This document shows, piece by piece, positions 36,077 through 45,323 of a stretch of 64,000 nt of DNA (position 1 is its first letter; every line of letters begins with the position of its first letter). The position numbers and the translations under genes were made by a program. Where the stretch lies: assembly GCA_902762355.1 (NCBI GenBank), contig CACWNR010000005.1:1-64000 (forward strand). The letters run 5' to 3'. The stretch is from an uncultured Bacteroidales bacterium. GTDB taxonomy: Bacteria; Bacteroidota; Bacteroidia; Bacteroidales; Paludibacteraceae. The notes under the pieces are model-generated. The model was given only the letters and a program-made list of their open reading frames with translations, was not told the DNA's origin and searched no databases.

Positions 36077-37943
36077 ATTGGCTGTATATTTGGCGGTAAA
36101 CACTAGCAATCTTTTCGGCGGCCTTATCCCACGAATAGGTTTGTAAACGAGCCTTCCCTCGTTCGATTAGTTCTTGGCGCGCTTCTTCCGAACGAAGAAG
36201 ATCCAAGGTCCTCTTTGCCAAATCATCGGCGTTATTCTCCTTGAAATAAGCGGCAGCCTCACCGGCTATCTCCGGGAAACACGAACTGTGGGACAGAATC
36301 AACGGACAATCCGCTGACCATGCTTCCAAGATCGGCAGTCCGAAACCCTCGTAGCATGATGGATAGACAAAGCACTGTGCGTGGTGGTAGATATAGTACA
36401 ACTGGTCATCTTCGGCAAACAGAGAACGTACACATTGTTCCAGCTCATATGTCTGAATAACGGCCTTCTCTTTTTCTGTGAACGGCGTTCCGACACACAC
36501 GATCTCCACTTTCTCTTCTTTTTCTACCGACTGCATCGCACGGAGGAACAACTCAAAATTCTTATACTTGCGTTGCCTGCCACCCACATACAGCACATAT
36601 CGCTCCGGTAGAACCGGCAGCCGCTGCGGCTCAACGGCGGTAACACTGTTGCCATGATAGACTACACTGATCTTATCATCCTCCACATGCAAAATCTGCA
36701 TGACATCTTTCTTCGTGTGCTCCGAAACAGCGATAATATGCGTCGCATGCTTAGCCAACAGCGCTTTGCGCCGCGGCGTCGTATGCCCTTCCTGCATCAC
36801 CTCATCGATCATGTCGTGTATCGTGATGACCAGCGGACGCTGATGCTTGTTGGCTGACAAAACATACGGATCGAAGTACGTAGCATGAATCAAATCAAAT
36901 TGTCCCGCGGCAATCGCTTGACGGCAATAACGTCGATTAAGTCGTTTGGCTATTTTGCGATTTTGAACCGGCTCTACATCGATATGCAACGCACGAAGGT
37001 GTGTGTTGTTCGAATATCGAAGCCCCACAATCGGCTCAATACCATACTGCGGAAGACGGGCAATGATTTCCGTGAAATAACGCGAAACCCCGCCAAAAGT
37101 CTGATGACTAAAAGCTTGGTAATCCAGATAAACCCGAAGCGGTTGAATACCCGCTTGTCGTTCGATAATAGGTCGCCAGAAAGTCTCTGCCTTCGCTTTG
37201 CACCATCCGTGACAACCGAAGGGTAGGGCATGGTTTGTCTGTCTTAGACACTCTTCCGGGTACAGATCGAAAGCAAACTGCAATGCCGTGCGTACGTCCG
37301 GATAGCGAAAATCGGAACGTGTCGCCCAGAAGGCATCTTCGTTATACTCTGACCACCGCTCGCTTTTCTCCAAATAGTCCTGAATCGTGGCCTGCTCCGT
37401 TTCGCAGGTGCGAATGAATTCAGCCGTCTTACGTAACGACAATCCACCGTTACCTGTCTTGTCGCCTAATAACAGCGGCCGGAACGGTATACCACGCAAG
37501 TGGTATCTCAATCCGCGCAACTGCAATACCAAGCGTCCCCACCAGGTACGGTATTTGGCTTTCAAGATCCACGGTGCACCCACATAGGAATAGCCCGCTT
37601 GTGCCCAAGACAACAGTTCATCGCGGAAGACAAATGCATCCGGTTGGTATATCAGGATATAGGCATACTCCGCAAAGCACTCGTAGAAGTCTTTGGACAA
37701 CATCAGCCGATTGTAACTGGCTACACTTTGGAAATACGCATCCTCAAAATGAACCACGCTAATATGCTCAAACCCCTCCATCTTACGCACGGCTTTCGGT
37801 GCTACAAATCGGATAGTATAGCGTCCCAACACGCGCTCGCATTGCGCGATAGAAAGCCGCTCGTCCGCTGTCAACTGTGCTCGATGAACAGGGATAACGA
37901 TGATAATATCTTTCGTTTGAATTGTCATAACCTTATTAGTCAT
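36069..37943 (-). CDS. Two-domain glycosyltransferase: DUF5672 fused to GT4
   Basis: 624 residues from the chosen ATG. Residues 1 to about 255 match the DUF5672 glycosyltransferase-like type: IIIVIPVHRAQLTADERLSI, FVAPKAVRKMEGFEH, SVASYNRLMLSKDFYECFAE, YILIYQPDAFVFRDELLSWA, GYSYVGAPW, GNGGLSLRKT. From about 268 a complete GT4 enzyme follows: RVYLDYQAFSHQTFGGVSRY, FDLIHATYFDPYVLS, ITIHDMIDEV, IIAVSEHTKKDVMQIL, YVLYVGGRQRKYKNFELFLR, and E-x7-E in SCYEGFGLPILEAWSADCP. Probably two successive transfer steps in one chain. A second ATG five codons later is also possible. It overlaps both neighbours by 8 nt. Confidence 0.86.
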   Translation of the reverse strand: MTNKVMTIQTKDIIIVIPVHRAQLTADERLSIAQCERVLGRYTIRFVAPKAVRKMEGFEHISVVHFEDAYFQSVASYNRLMLSKDFYECFAEYAYILIYQPDAFVFRDELLSWAQAGYSYVGAPWILKAKYRTWWGRLVLQLRGLRYHLRGIPFRPLLLGDKTGNGGLSLRKTAEFIRTCETEQATIQDYLEKSERWSEYNEDAFWATRSDFRYPDVRTALQFAFDLYPEECLRQTNHALPFGCHGWCKAKAETFWRPIIERQAGIQPLRVYLDYQAFSHQTFGGVSRYFTEIIARLPQYGIEPIVGLRYSNNTHLRALHIDVEPVQNRKIAKRLNRRYCRQAIAAGQFDLIHATYFDPYVLSANKHQRPLVITIHDMIDEVMQEGHTTPRRKALLAKHATHIIAVSEHTKKDVMQILHVEDDKISVVYHGNSVTAVEPQRLPVLPERYVLYVGGRQRKYKNFELFLRAMQSVEKEEKVEIVCVGTPFTEKEKAVIQTYELEQCVRSLFAEDDQLYYIYHHAQCFVYPSCYEGFGLPILEAWSADCPLILSHSSCFPEIAGEAAAYFKENNADDLAKRTLDLLRSEEARQELIERGKARLQTYSWDKAAEKIASVYRQIYSQYV

Positions 37944-38670
37944 ATACGAAGAACGGGTGGGGGCGATGTCTCCAGAATCGTTCCCGAGCAAGCAACGCCA
38001 CCTGTTGGCATTGAGCACGGTCGAATCCCCGGGCATCAGCATACTCCTGAGCTATGATTAGATGCAAGTCTGCCTTTCCCCATAGCCGTGCGAAATTAGA
38101 GCAGCCCCTGCGTAGCCCGATCAACGAATGCGTCGTTAACCGGTTAATATCAATCATCTCAAAACACCATTCTCCTTCTACGCGGTCAAATAAGATATTT
38201 CCCGGTGAGTAGTCCAAATGATAGATCTTCGCTTCATGAGCAGCGGCAGTATAACGCGCAAAAGCACGGAGGATATCCTCTTTTCCTTCCACTACACCGT
38301 CTCCGAACTCATAAAAATTGCGCGTGAGTTTACTCTGTCTGGTAATCAAATACGATTCTTCCAACAAACCCTCTCCGCATAGTATATACGCAATCGGTTC
38401 CGGTGTTGCAATGCCGCGCTCTAACAATGTCAAGGCATTCTCATAGGCGCGCTTGGCTTTCGGGGCACGGAAAAAAGTGTACCCGATACGGTTTAGGAAA
38501 CGCGGAGCATGAAAACGCTTCACGCACACTTCCGTTCCGTCCGGTGCAGTGATAAGGCGGATCTGATTGCGGGCATCGTAAACCACTTTGCCCTGAGAAG
38601 CAAAGCAACCCGGAATGGACTCTATCCATTCCCGCAAGGACTCATATTTAGCATTAATCACACGCTTCAC
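37936..38670 (-). CDS. Lipopolysaccharide kinase (InaA/KdkA-like) family protein
   Basis: A 244-residue small kinase of the protein-kinase-like fold used on LPS core sugars. Features: Gly-rich start replaced by RNQIRLITAPDGTEVCVKRF with the ATP-anchoring Lys in VCVKRF, an AYENALTLLERGIATPEPIA helix with the conserved Glu, catalytic loop IYHLDYSPGNILF (HxDxxxxN) and a metal-binding MIDINR in place of DFG. Phosphorylating a Kdo or heptose of the core is the family role; the actual acceptor here is unknown. Overlaps neighbours by 4 nt (GT9) and 8 nt (fusion GT). Confidence 0.85.
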   Translation of the reverse strand: MKRVINAKYESLREWIESIPGCFASQGKVVYDARNQIRLITAPDGTEVCVKRFHAPRFLNRIGYTFFRAPKAKRAYENALTLLERGIATPEPIAYILCGEGLLEESYLITRQSKLTRNFYEFGDGVVEGKEDILRAFARYTAAAHEAKIYHLDYSPGNILFDRVEGEWCFEMIDINRLTTHSLIGLRRGCSNFARLWGKADLHLIIAQEYADARGFDRAQCQQVALLARERFWRHRPHPFFVYD

Positions 38671-39620
38671 TTTTCACTTTTCACTCGTTCAACTATTTCT
38701 TCCGGCGCGATATCCATGCATCGGTAGTCGCCGAATTGGCAGGGCTTATTACCGTAGATAGAGCACGGCCGGCAGTCCAGATCGCGCTGAATACAATCGC
38801 ACTCTTGTTGCCCGTACCCTAAGAATCCTGCGTATGGATGAGTTGCTCCCCAGATGGACACCACCCGTGTGCCGACCAGCGAGGCCAGATGCATGTTGCC
38901 CGAGTCCATGGTCACCATCACGCGCAGCCCACGCATGATCTCCAACTCCTCCCGCATCGTCTTCTTCCCGGCAATCGATTCAACTTCCGGGTACTTAGCC
39001 GCCCAACTCTCCAAAATCACTTGCTCCTTTTTTCCTCCTCCGAAGAGAATCACTTTCTCTCCCCGTTCACTCAGCATCGCCACCACGCGCTCCATACGCT
39101 CTATCGGATAGATCTTCCCTTGGTGCGCAGCAAAAGGCGCGATGCCTACGCCGGAGCGATTCAAATCCGGTGCATTATCGGTCAAAAGTCGGTCCGTTAT
39201 CGGAAGATCAAGTGCTGCAAACACATCGGCGTAGCGCTCCGTGGTATGTTTCAACGGTGCATGTACCTTTCCTTGTGTCAAACGACGTTTGTCCCAGCGA
39301 CCTTTGTCTATTGATGCAATATTCGCGCCCTTTAGACGTAACGCCATACGGATATAGAACGAACGAAGGACGCTATGCATGTCCGCCACGCAGTCATACA
39401 AACCCAACCGGGCAACAATCTCATGCAGCGACTGCTTCTTGAGATCGACACCATGGAACCTTACGTTCGCCGGCATCTCCGAGAATAAGTCCGCAAAACG
39501 TTGCTGAGACAGCATCGTAAATTCCACCTCCGGATACTGCTCCGCTGCGGTACGCAGGATGGGGACGAGCATCGCTACGTCGCCCAAGGCCGAGAATCGT
39601 ATGACAAGGACTCGTTTCAC
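38667..39620 (-). CDS. Family 9 glycosyltransferase, heptosyltransferase-like
   Basis: 317 residues from a GTG start that overlaps the upstream stop (GTGA) and gives the expected opening KRVLVIRFSALGDVAMLVP. The longer frame upstream has no sensible homology and is rejected. Other GT9 features are GIAPFAAHQGKIYPIERMER (donor half), VILFGGGKKEQ and VMVTMDSGNMHLASLVGTRV, SIWGATHPYAGFLGYGQQ. Four cysteines near the end (CDCIQRDLDCRPCSIYGNKP) form the small C-terminal patch common in Bacteroidales members. Acts in LPS inner-core synthesis. Confidence 0.9.
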   Translation of the reverse strand: MKRVLVIRFSALGDVAMLVPILRTAAEQYPEVEFTMLSQQRFADLFSEMPANVRFHGVDLKKQSLHEIVARLGLYDCVADMHSVLRSFYIRMALRLKGANIASIDKGRWDKRRLTQGKVHAPLKHTTERYADVFAALDLPITDRLLTDNAPDLNRSGVGIAPFAAHQGKIYPIERMERVVAMLSERGEKVILFGGGKKEQVILESWAAKYPEVESIAGKKTMREELEIMRGLRVMVTMDSGNMHLASLVGTRVVSIWGATHPYAGFLGYGQQECDCIQRDLDCRPCSIYGNKPCQFGDYRCMDIAPEEIVERVKSEK

Positions 39621-40222
39621 TTTTTGCCGTATAGAACCGGATTTAGATTCGGGTCGTTGTACATCTTCATTTGGCGATAGACCTTCATAATACGTGTGCC
39701 GGTTTCGTAATCTGCCAACAACTGACCGATAGAGGTCGTCATGTCCACCAACTGCTCTTTGAGCACCGCCATCTTCGCCTCGCATTGTGCATGTTGTGCC
39801 TCGCTCACGTCCTTGCGATCGACCTGTTCCTGCATGTGCCATAACTTGACATGCAGAATACTCAAGCGATCAATCGCCCACGCGGGACTCTCCGTATTGA
39901 TACGTGCATCTTTCTGCGGCTGAACGTCATGAAACTTCTCCCAGAAATAACTGTCAATACGCTCCACCAAGTCCGTACGATCCTGATTGCTGTGATCAAT
40001 ACGACGCTTCAATGCCAATGCCTCCAGCGGATCAATATTCGGGTCACGAATAATGTCCTCCAAATGCCATTGAACGGTGTCAATCCAGTTCTTGAGATAC
40101 AGATCGTACTCAATAGTGCCCGCCTCATACGGGTTGTGAATAGGAGCATCTACATCGTCCGTGCGATGATAGTCCTTCACTGCTTGTGCAAAAATGCGAT
40201 TACTTAATTCTACAAAATTCAT
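39617..40222 (-). CDS. DUF4254 protein of the LPS core cluster
   Basis: 201 residues, mostly helical, no signal peptide. The pattern MNFVELSNRIFAQAVKDYH, DAPIHNPYEAGTIEYDLYLK, WHLEDIIRDPNIDPLEALAL, KRRIDHSNQDRTDLVERID matches the DUF4254 family, which in Bacteroidota regularly sits next to GT9 heptosyltransferases. Biochemical function is unknown; a role in LPS core assembly is inferred from this constant position. The ATG after the 2-nt gap from the Wzi-like stop is preferred over an upstream TTG. Confidence 0.82.
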   Translation of the reverse strand: MNFVELSNRIFAQAVKDYHRTDDVDAPIHNPYEAGTIEYDLYLKNWIDTVQWHLEDIIRDPNIDPLEALALKRRIDHSNQDRTDLVERIDSYFWEKFHDVQPQKDARINTESPAWAIDRLSILHVKLWHMQEQVDRKDVSEAQHAQCEAKMAVLKEQLVDMTTSIGQLLADYETGTRIMKVYRQMKMYNDPNLNPVLYGKK

Positions 40223-40224
40223 AT

Positions 40225-41652
40225 TTACCAAGTTTTAATTATATCTCTCTTTGTGATTGTTATCATTCCTCCAAAGGTGTTCCCGAACTGCGTTCCGAAA
40301 TCGCCTCCTAAAGCCAACCCGAACTCCAGCCCCCATGCCTGCGGAATGGTTTTCTTAACCTCCAGCAGCACGGCTGTGTTATGACTTCTCACGGGTGTCT
40401 TATAGGTTCCATAATTATCCGCATAGGTCACCATCGCGCGATACCGAAAACCGTATATATCACCCTTCACGCCTACGTGGTGCGCCATCACACGGCTGTT
40501 GTGCATACTCAGCAGCGGTGAACCGATAATCCTTCCGTAATACGTCCAACCCTGCGTATAGATACTATTGGAATAGTAACTGTCATTACCTCCATATACC
40601 ACGCCGTCGCGGTCATGAAAAGGACCGCTCTGGTCGGTCGTATTCACAAACTCATAGGTCACCCCCGCGATAAACGGCCAACGACTCTGCTGCATACTCA
40701 CGCCCCATAAGCCGTCTTTATTATTCATCCCGAATCCGATAAAGCGAATCGGACCGTCTTCATTCATAGCCTGCCAGTACGCACTCACTTTCCAGCCTTC
40801 GCCCTTTACGTCCAGCGCAACTTGCTGAAAACCGATATGATTGCCCTGCGCATTAAGCTGATCGTTTTTCATCGTGCCGCCCGATTGAACCAAGAAAGCA
40901 CTCTTGAAAGCAGCCCAACTGTTTCCCAAATCACCATACACTTGCGAGTGCCCACCCCATTGTGCTACGTGATGAAACTCATAACTGAGGTTCACCGGCA
41001 ACTTGCCGCCAATTCGCCCACCGATAAATTTATGGTGCAGCAGTGTACCCTTCACCGGTTGATAGTTGTCAGCCAACCACCCATGTGTCAAACCGCCCTT
41101 CACCTCCACATATCCGAACAATCCCGGCACTGCCGTCCAGCGTTCTATCCCCACGCGAATCTGCGGAATAGGGTGGGCGTTGTTCGAGAACAACAGACTG
41201 CCGCTACTCAACTCCGCATCGCCGGCTCCCCAATAACGCGGCTGAATACCTGCCGTGATATCAAAAATATACAACCGCACATGTGCGTAGAGCTGATTAA
41301 AATAGCCACCTATAAAAATCTGATTGTGTTCCGGTGCCCGCAGAGTCAACTGCACACCGAAATCATAGTCCCACCACCGCTCACTATGTACTGCCTCTTT
41401 GTATATGCCTCCGCTTAAGTTACCGCTGATCGGATATAGACTCACATCGCCGTACGTGTTGGCGTGCATCAAACTCGGAGTGTAGTCTCCGGAACTTACT
41501 GCAAAACGGATCCCCGCCGTCCACCGAAGCGTATCTTCGCCCGCCGACACGCTGTCTTGGATGCCCGTCGGCCACCAGTTCCAGCTAAGTTCTCGCGCCG
41601 ATAATTGCGAGCAGAGAAGTATCAATCCTATAACCCGTAACCTATAACCCAT
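40225..41652 (-). CDS. Capsule-assembly Wzi-like outer-membrane beta-barrel
   Basis: A 475-residue protein with signal peptide (MGYRLRVIGLILLCSQLSA), partly encoded by 7-nt repeats. The mature chain is a run of amphipathic strands (WTAGIRFAVSSGDYTPSLM, DFGVQLTLRAPEHNQIFIGG, FYLYGR-like IQPRYWGAGD, QIRVGIERWTAVPG, GLEFGLALGGDFGTQFGN) with the family hallmark of an RYWGxG turn. Wzi-like barrels help attach capsule or other glycans to the outer membrane, which fits the neighbouring transferases. Assignment is from pattern and context. Confidence 0.78.
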   Translation of the reverse strand: MGYRLRVIGLILLCSQLSARELSWNWWPTGIQDSVSAGEDTLRWTAGIRFAVSSGDYTPSLMHANTYGDVSLYPISGNLSGGIYKEAVHSERWWDYDFGVQLTLRAPEHNQIFIGGYFNQLYAHVRLYIFDITAGIQPRYWGAGDAELSSGSLLFSNNAHPIPQIRVGIERWTAVPGLFGYVEVKGGLTHGWLADNYQPVKGTLLHHKFIGGRIGGKLPVNLSYEFHHVAQWGGHSQVYGDLGNSWAAFKSAFLVQSGGTMKNDQLNAQGNHIGFQQVALDVKGEGWKVSAYWQAMNEDGPIRFIGFGMNNKDGLWGVSMQQSRWPFIAGVTYEFVNTTDQSGPFHDRDGVVYGGNDSYYSNSIYTQGWTYYGRIIGSPLLSMHNSRVMAHHVGVKGDIYGFRYRAMVTYADNYGTYKTPVRSHNTAVLLEVKKTIPQAWGLEFGLALGGDFGTQFGNTFGGMITITKRDIIKTW

Positions 41653-41659
41653 AACCTCT
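41632..41659 (-). repeat. Heptamer array at the kelch/Wzi-like gene border
   Basis: On the plus strand: AACCCGT, AACCTAT, AACCCAT, AACCTCT. It covers the stop of the kelch gene, the ATG of the barrel gene and the first codons of its signal peptide. Confidence 0.85.
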
Positions 41660-42638
41660 ACTCCTCAATCCGATACCAATTATTCAATATCGTCCCCTCT
41701 GCACTTTCGCCTAAACCGAAGTACACCTTACCGTCAATCGTCAAGGCAATCATATTCTCTGCCCTTCCGCAAGGCATCGCCCCGCACCATTCCCACGCAT
41801 CCTTTGCCGGCGCATAGCGCAGATAACTCTCAAAAACTTCTCCACCTGTCAGCTCCCCCGCGAAATGACGTCCGCCAAACAGATAAATATATTCCTTTCC
41901 TGCTGTGCAGGCACTAAACTGACGTCCTTTCCCGGGCACCGATTGTCGTTCGATCCATTCATTGTGTGTGAGATCAGCGGCCCACCATTCCGTCAAGTTA
42001 TGCGTATCATAACCCGTTCCGAAATAAACGATTCCGTCTTTCATCGCCCCGCATGCGCCGGCGCAAGCACTTGCACGCACACGTTTATCCTCTTGTTGGC
42101 TCCAACCGTCCGTGGCAATATCATAAACATAGATATCTCGCGTGAAACCGTACCCAAATCCGTATAGCACATAAATCTGTCCGTTCATCGCAAACGAGCT
42201 CGCTGCCACTGTATTGCCATTCGGAAAATCCGCTAACTTTTTCCATACTCCGCTTGCCGGCGTATAGGCCCACCAATCGCGTTGGTATGCCGTGTCATTA
42301 TAGGCCCGCAGCGCTGAATAGCCCAAACCCATATAGAGCGTTCCTCCATCGGCTGCCATCGTGGCATTCACACGCCCGTTCATCGGTGCGTTCCCTACCT
42401 TCAGCCAACTATCTGTCTTCGGATCATACTCCCATAGGTCATTCAGGTACGTACCCGTCGCGTCTCTTCCGCTGAACACATACCCCTTGCCATCCAGCGC
42501 ACAAGCACACGCACTGGCTCGACCGCTCGGACACACAGCGCATGGGTGCGCGGTAATACTGACCTCCGGCGTGTTCTGACAACTTGCCATCAGCCCCACC
42601 GCCAACAAGAGTACTATGAACCTATGACCCCTAATCAC
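41658..42638 (-). CDS. Kelch-repeat beta-propeller lipoprotein
   Basis: A 326-residue exported lipoprotein: hydrophobic FIVLLLAVGLMAS followed by C20. Kelch-type repeats follow (GKGYVFSGRDATGTYLNDLW, EYDPKTDSWLKVGN, GGTLYMGLGYS, GQIYVLYGFGYGFTRDIYVY, IVYFGTGYD, EYIYLFGGRHFAGELTGGEV, GKVYFGLGES), enough for about six blades. The start is GTG: no ATG exists before the signal peptide, and this GTG lies in a heptamer array that also ends the upstream gene. The propeller probably binds another envelope component. It sits between an LTA-synthase-like enzyme and a Wzi-like barrel. Confidence 0.8.
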   Translation of the reverse strand: MIRGHRFIVLLLAVGLMASCQNTPEVSITAHPCAVCPSGRASACACALDGKGYVFSGRDATGTYLNDLWEYDPKTDSWLKVGNAPMNGRVNATMAADGGTLYMGLGYSALRAYNDTAYQRDWWAYTPASGVWKKLADFPNGNTVAASSFAMNGQIYVLYGFGYGFTRDIYVYDIATDGWSQQEDKRVRASACAGACGAMKDGIVYFGTGYDTHNLTEWWAADLTHNEWIERQSVPGKGRQFSACTAGKEYIYLFGGRHFAGELTGGEVFESYLRYAPAKDAWEWCGAMPCGRAENMIALTIDGKVYFGLGESAEGTILNNWYRIEE

Positions 42639-42665
42639 TAATCCCTAATCCCTAATCACTAATTC
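42631..42665 (-). repeat. Heptamer array providing a stop and a start codon
   Basis: Five plus-strand units CTAATCA, CTAATCC, CTAATCC, CTAATCA, CTAATTC. Read on the minus strand the array encodes the last residues and TAG stop of the sulfatase-type gene and the GTG start of the kelch gene. Confidence 0.9.
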
Positions 42666-44573
42666 GTTATTCACCATTCGATGAATATACTGCTGTATAT
42701 ACGCCTTCAGGTAATCCAACATCGGCGCAATCTCTTCCGGATCAATCGTCTGTGCCAAGTTGTCCTTTACGTACCGATCCTTTTGATAGTTATACACGCC
42801 GGTCACGTTCTCGCCGTCGTACTGAACGAGCAGACTATCCGAGAAAATCTGATAAACCGGTGCGTTATAGCACACAGCGTACGGATGTTTCTTCTTTGCC
42901 GTCAATATATTCTCACCGAAAGCGAAATACGGTTCGTCATAATTCACCCACGCCAAAACCGACGGCATAATATCCGTTTGGCTCACTACCTCCGCACGCT
43001 TCTCAGGCGTTAACTGCGGGTGGTAGAACGCGATAGGAATAGCATACAATCCCTTCGAGTTGGTGTATTCTGGCAAGATCAATTCATTCGTGTGATCCGC
43101 CAGAATCACAAACAACGTGTGGTCAAACCACGGCTGTTGTTTGGCGTTCTCAAAGAATCTCCTCAATGCATGATCGGCATAACCCAGCGGCTCGTGGATA
43201 GGCAGCGGACCTTTCGGGAAGGTGTCCTTATACTGTGCCGGCACTTTAAACGGATGGTGACTCGAGGCCGTGAAAACCGCCGTCATGAACGGCTCCTGCA
43301 TCGTACTCATCGTGTTCGCATAATACTGCAGGAACGGCTCGTCCCAGATTGCCCAAGTACCATCGAACTCATCGGGATTATTGAACTCCGTCATGCCGTA
43401 GTATGCATCAAAACCCGCGCTCCGCGCATAGGCTTGGAAGCCCATACTGCCGTTCGGCGCACCGTGGAAGAAAGCCGTCGTATAGCCTTTCTTTCTCAGC
43501 CGCTCGGCGATAGACGACACCTCATTCGTTGAGTACGGACTCAGCGTATACGGCTCGATCAGCATCGGGATAGATGACAAGGCCGACGGCATCGCGTCCA
43601 CGCTCTTACGTCCCGAGGCGTACGAGTAGTCGAACGTCACGCATTGTGTCAACAGCGAATCCAGGAACGGCGTATAACTGATGTGTCCCTCCAAGTCATG
43701 GTTATAGAATCCCACGTACTCCTTGCTGCACGACTCCCAGATGATCACCACCACATTGTCCGTCCGCAGCGGACCCTCATAGGCCTCGTGAATAGGACTC
43801 ATATGTTGCTCCAATTCCTCTGCTTGGAAATAATTGCGCTCCACATAGGTCGTGTTCTCAATCGTTTTCATCACCGAGAACGGCGTGTTCAACACCAGCG
43901 CACTCTCGCGCGGGACGTTCGTGTACTGCAGCGCGTTACTCAAGGTGATCGGACGCGTGTAACTGCCGAAACCACCGCGGATACCAATCACACTCATGTA
44001 GATCGACACCACAAAGAGCACCACCTCCACCGGATAGTAAACATACCATTTCGTGCGGGGCAGACTGTACGTGCGGCGAGTTAACCAGAAGAATGCCACC
44101 AGCAGCGCAATTAGCATTATTACTGCGTACCAGTATTCCAATACGCCGTTCGCAATCACGATACCCATGTTGTCGTCATTTGACACCTCCGTAAAGAACG
44201 CACAGGTCGCGCGGCGGTCCACAAATTGAATATACACGCTGTCCGCCATGTTGACGATGATACCCGCTGCATTCGGGATCCAATAGAACCACAGCAGCAC
44301 TTTTTGGTATATTGTATTCTCGCGCCAACTGGCCGGTAACGGCAGTAACATTCCGATTACATAAACCGAACTCAGATACAGTATCGCTGTCAGATCGAAT
44401 CGCATACCACCCAATAGAATCTCAATCAGGTGCGCCGTGTCAATATTTGGGAAAATAGCACGATCCATGTAGTAGCAGAACACGCGCATAATAGTGTAGA
44501 TCAGCATGATCCACGCGATATTACATGCCGCCACCGTCCACGGATGCTTCCAAAAAATCTTCAATTTATCCAT
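42645..44573 (-). CDS. LTA-synthase-like membrane sulfatase/phosphotransferase
   Basis: A 642-residue inner-membrane enzyme, second of its kind in the window. Five hydrophobic segments span about residues 10-210 (TVAACNIAWIMLIYTIMRVF, LSSVYVIGMLLPLPASW, YWYAVIMLIALLVAFFWL, VEVVLFVVSIYMSVIGIRGG). The periplasmic domain has NVVVIIWESCSKEYVGFYNH, nucleophile Thr/Ser region YASGRKSVDAMPSALSSIP, AFFHGAPNGSMGF, FTASSHHPFKVP and metal ligands VILADHTNEL. In KSVDAMPSALSSIP the usual Thr is replaced by Ser or lies nearby. Likely phosphoglycerol- or phosphoethanolamine-type transfer to a surface molecule. It lies between lptB and the kelch gene. Confidence 0.85.
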   Translation of the reverse strand: MDKLKIFWKHPWTVAACNIAWIMLIYTIMRVFCYYMDRAIFPNIDTAHLIEILLGGMRFDLTAILYLSSVYVIGMLLPLPASWRENTIYQKVLLWFYWIPNAAGIIVNMADSVYIQFVDRRATCAFFTEVSNDDNMGIVIANGVLEYWYAVIMLIALLVAFFWLTRRTYSLPRTKWYVYYPVEVVLFVVSIYMSVIGIRGGFGSYTRPITLSNALQYTNVPRESALVLNTPFSVMKTIENTTYVERNYFQAEELEQHMSPIHEAYEGPLRTDNVVVIIWESCSKEYVGFYNHDLEGHISYTPFLDSLLTQCVTFDYSYASGRKSVDAMPSALSSIPMLIEPYTLSPYSTNEVSSIAERLRKKGYTTAFFHGAPNGSMGFQAYARSAGFDAYYGMTEFNNPDEFDGTWAIWDEPFLQYYANTMSTMQEPFMTAVFTASSHHPFKVPAQYKDTFPKGPLPIHEPLGYADHALRRFFENAKQQPWFDHTLFVILADHTNELILPEYTNSKGLYAIPIAFYHPQLTPEKRAEVVSQTDIMPSVLAWVNYDEPYFAFGENILTAKKKHPYAVCYNAPVYQIFSDSLLVQYDGENVTGVYNYQKDRYVKDNLAQTIDPEEIAPMLDYLKAYIQQYIHRMVNNELVIRD

Positions 44574-44579
44574 ACCTCT

Positions 44580-45323
44580 TTATTCAACTTTTGTCTTTTT
44601 CTTTAGTTCAAAATCACGTCCCAGATAGTTCTGCCGTACCACAGGATTAGCCGCCAACTCTTCCGGCGTACCATGGAACAAGATCTTTCCTTCAAACAGC
44701 AAATACGCCCGGTCGGTGATCATCAGCGTCTCGTCCACGTTGTGGTCGGTGATCAGAATGCCGATGTTCTTGTCCTTCAGCCGCCATACGACGTCCTGAA
44801 TCTCCTGTACCGCAATCGGATCGACACCTGCAAAAGGTTCGTCCAGCATCACGAACTTCGGCTCAATCGCCAGGCACCGCGCAATCTCCGTACGACGTCT
44901 TTCTCCACCGCTCAAGCGGTCACCGAGGTTCTTGCGTACATGCGCCAGGTTGAACTCCTTGATCAGACTCTCTAATTTCTCTGCCTGATATTCCTTGCTG
45001 AAATCCGTCAACTCGAGCACCGAGCGGATATTGTCCTCCACCGTCATCTTGCGGAATACACTCGCTTCCTGCGGCAAGTACCCGATACCCATCTTCGCAC
45101 GTTTGTACATCGGGAACGACGTGATATCCTGGTCATTAAGGAAAATCTTTCCGTTATTCGCCGCCACCAGACCGGTTGTCATGTAGAACGTGGTTGTCTT
45201 ACCGGCTCCGTTCGGACCTAACAATCCCACGATCTCACCTTGCTCCAGCTCAATCGATACATCATTCACTACGGTCCTCTTCCCGTATTTCTTAATCAGA
45301 TGTTCTGTTCTTAATTTATCCAT
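44580..45323 (-). CDS. lptB: LPS export ABC transporter ATPase LptB
   Basis: A 247-residue ATPase powering extraction of LPS from the inner membrane with LptFG. Motifs: Walker [11 protein letters not shown]-loop with [20 protein letters not shown] (typical LptB), [17 protein letters not shown], signature [16 protein letters not shown], Walker [19 protein letters not shown]-loop [11 protein letters not shown]. The internal ATG ([14 protein letters not shown]) was chosen as the usual start. It overlaps the end of xth by 13 nt. Confidence 0.94.
   Translation of the reverse strand: MDKLRTEHLIKKYGKRTVVNDVSIELEQGEIVGLLGPNGAGKTTTFYMTTGLVAANNGKIFLNDQDITSFPMYKRAKMGIGYLPQEASVFRKMTVEDNIRSVLELTDFSKEYQAEKLESLIKEFNLAHVRKNLGDRLSGGERRRTEIARCLAIEPKFVMLDEPFAGVDPIAVQEIQDVVWRLKDKNIGILITDHNVDETLMITDRAYLLFEGKILFHGTPEELAANPVVRQNYLGRDFELKKKTKVE

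Noticed and set aside
39621-39842. A 74-residue N-terminal extension of the GT9 gene
   Set aside because: It lies within DUF4254 in another frame and has no GT9 character; the GTG overlapping the stop gives the normal opening.
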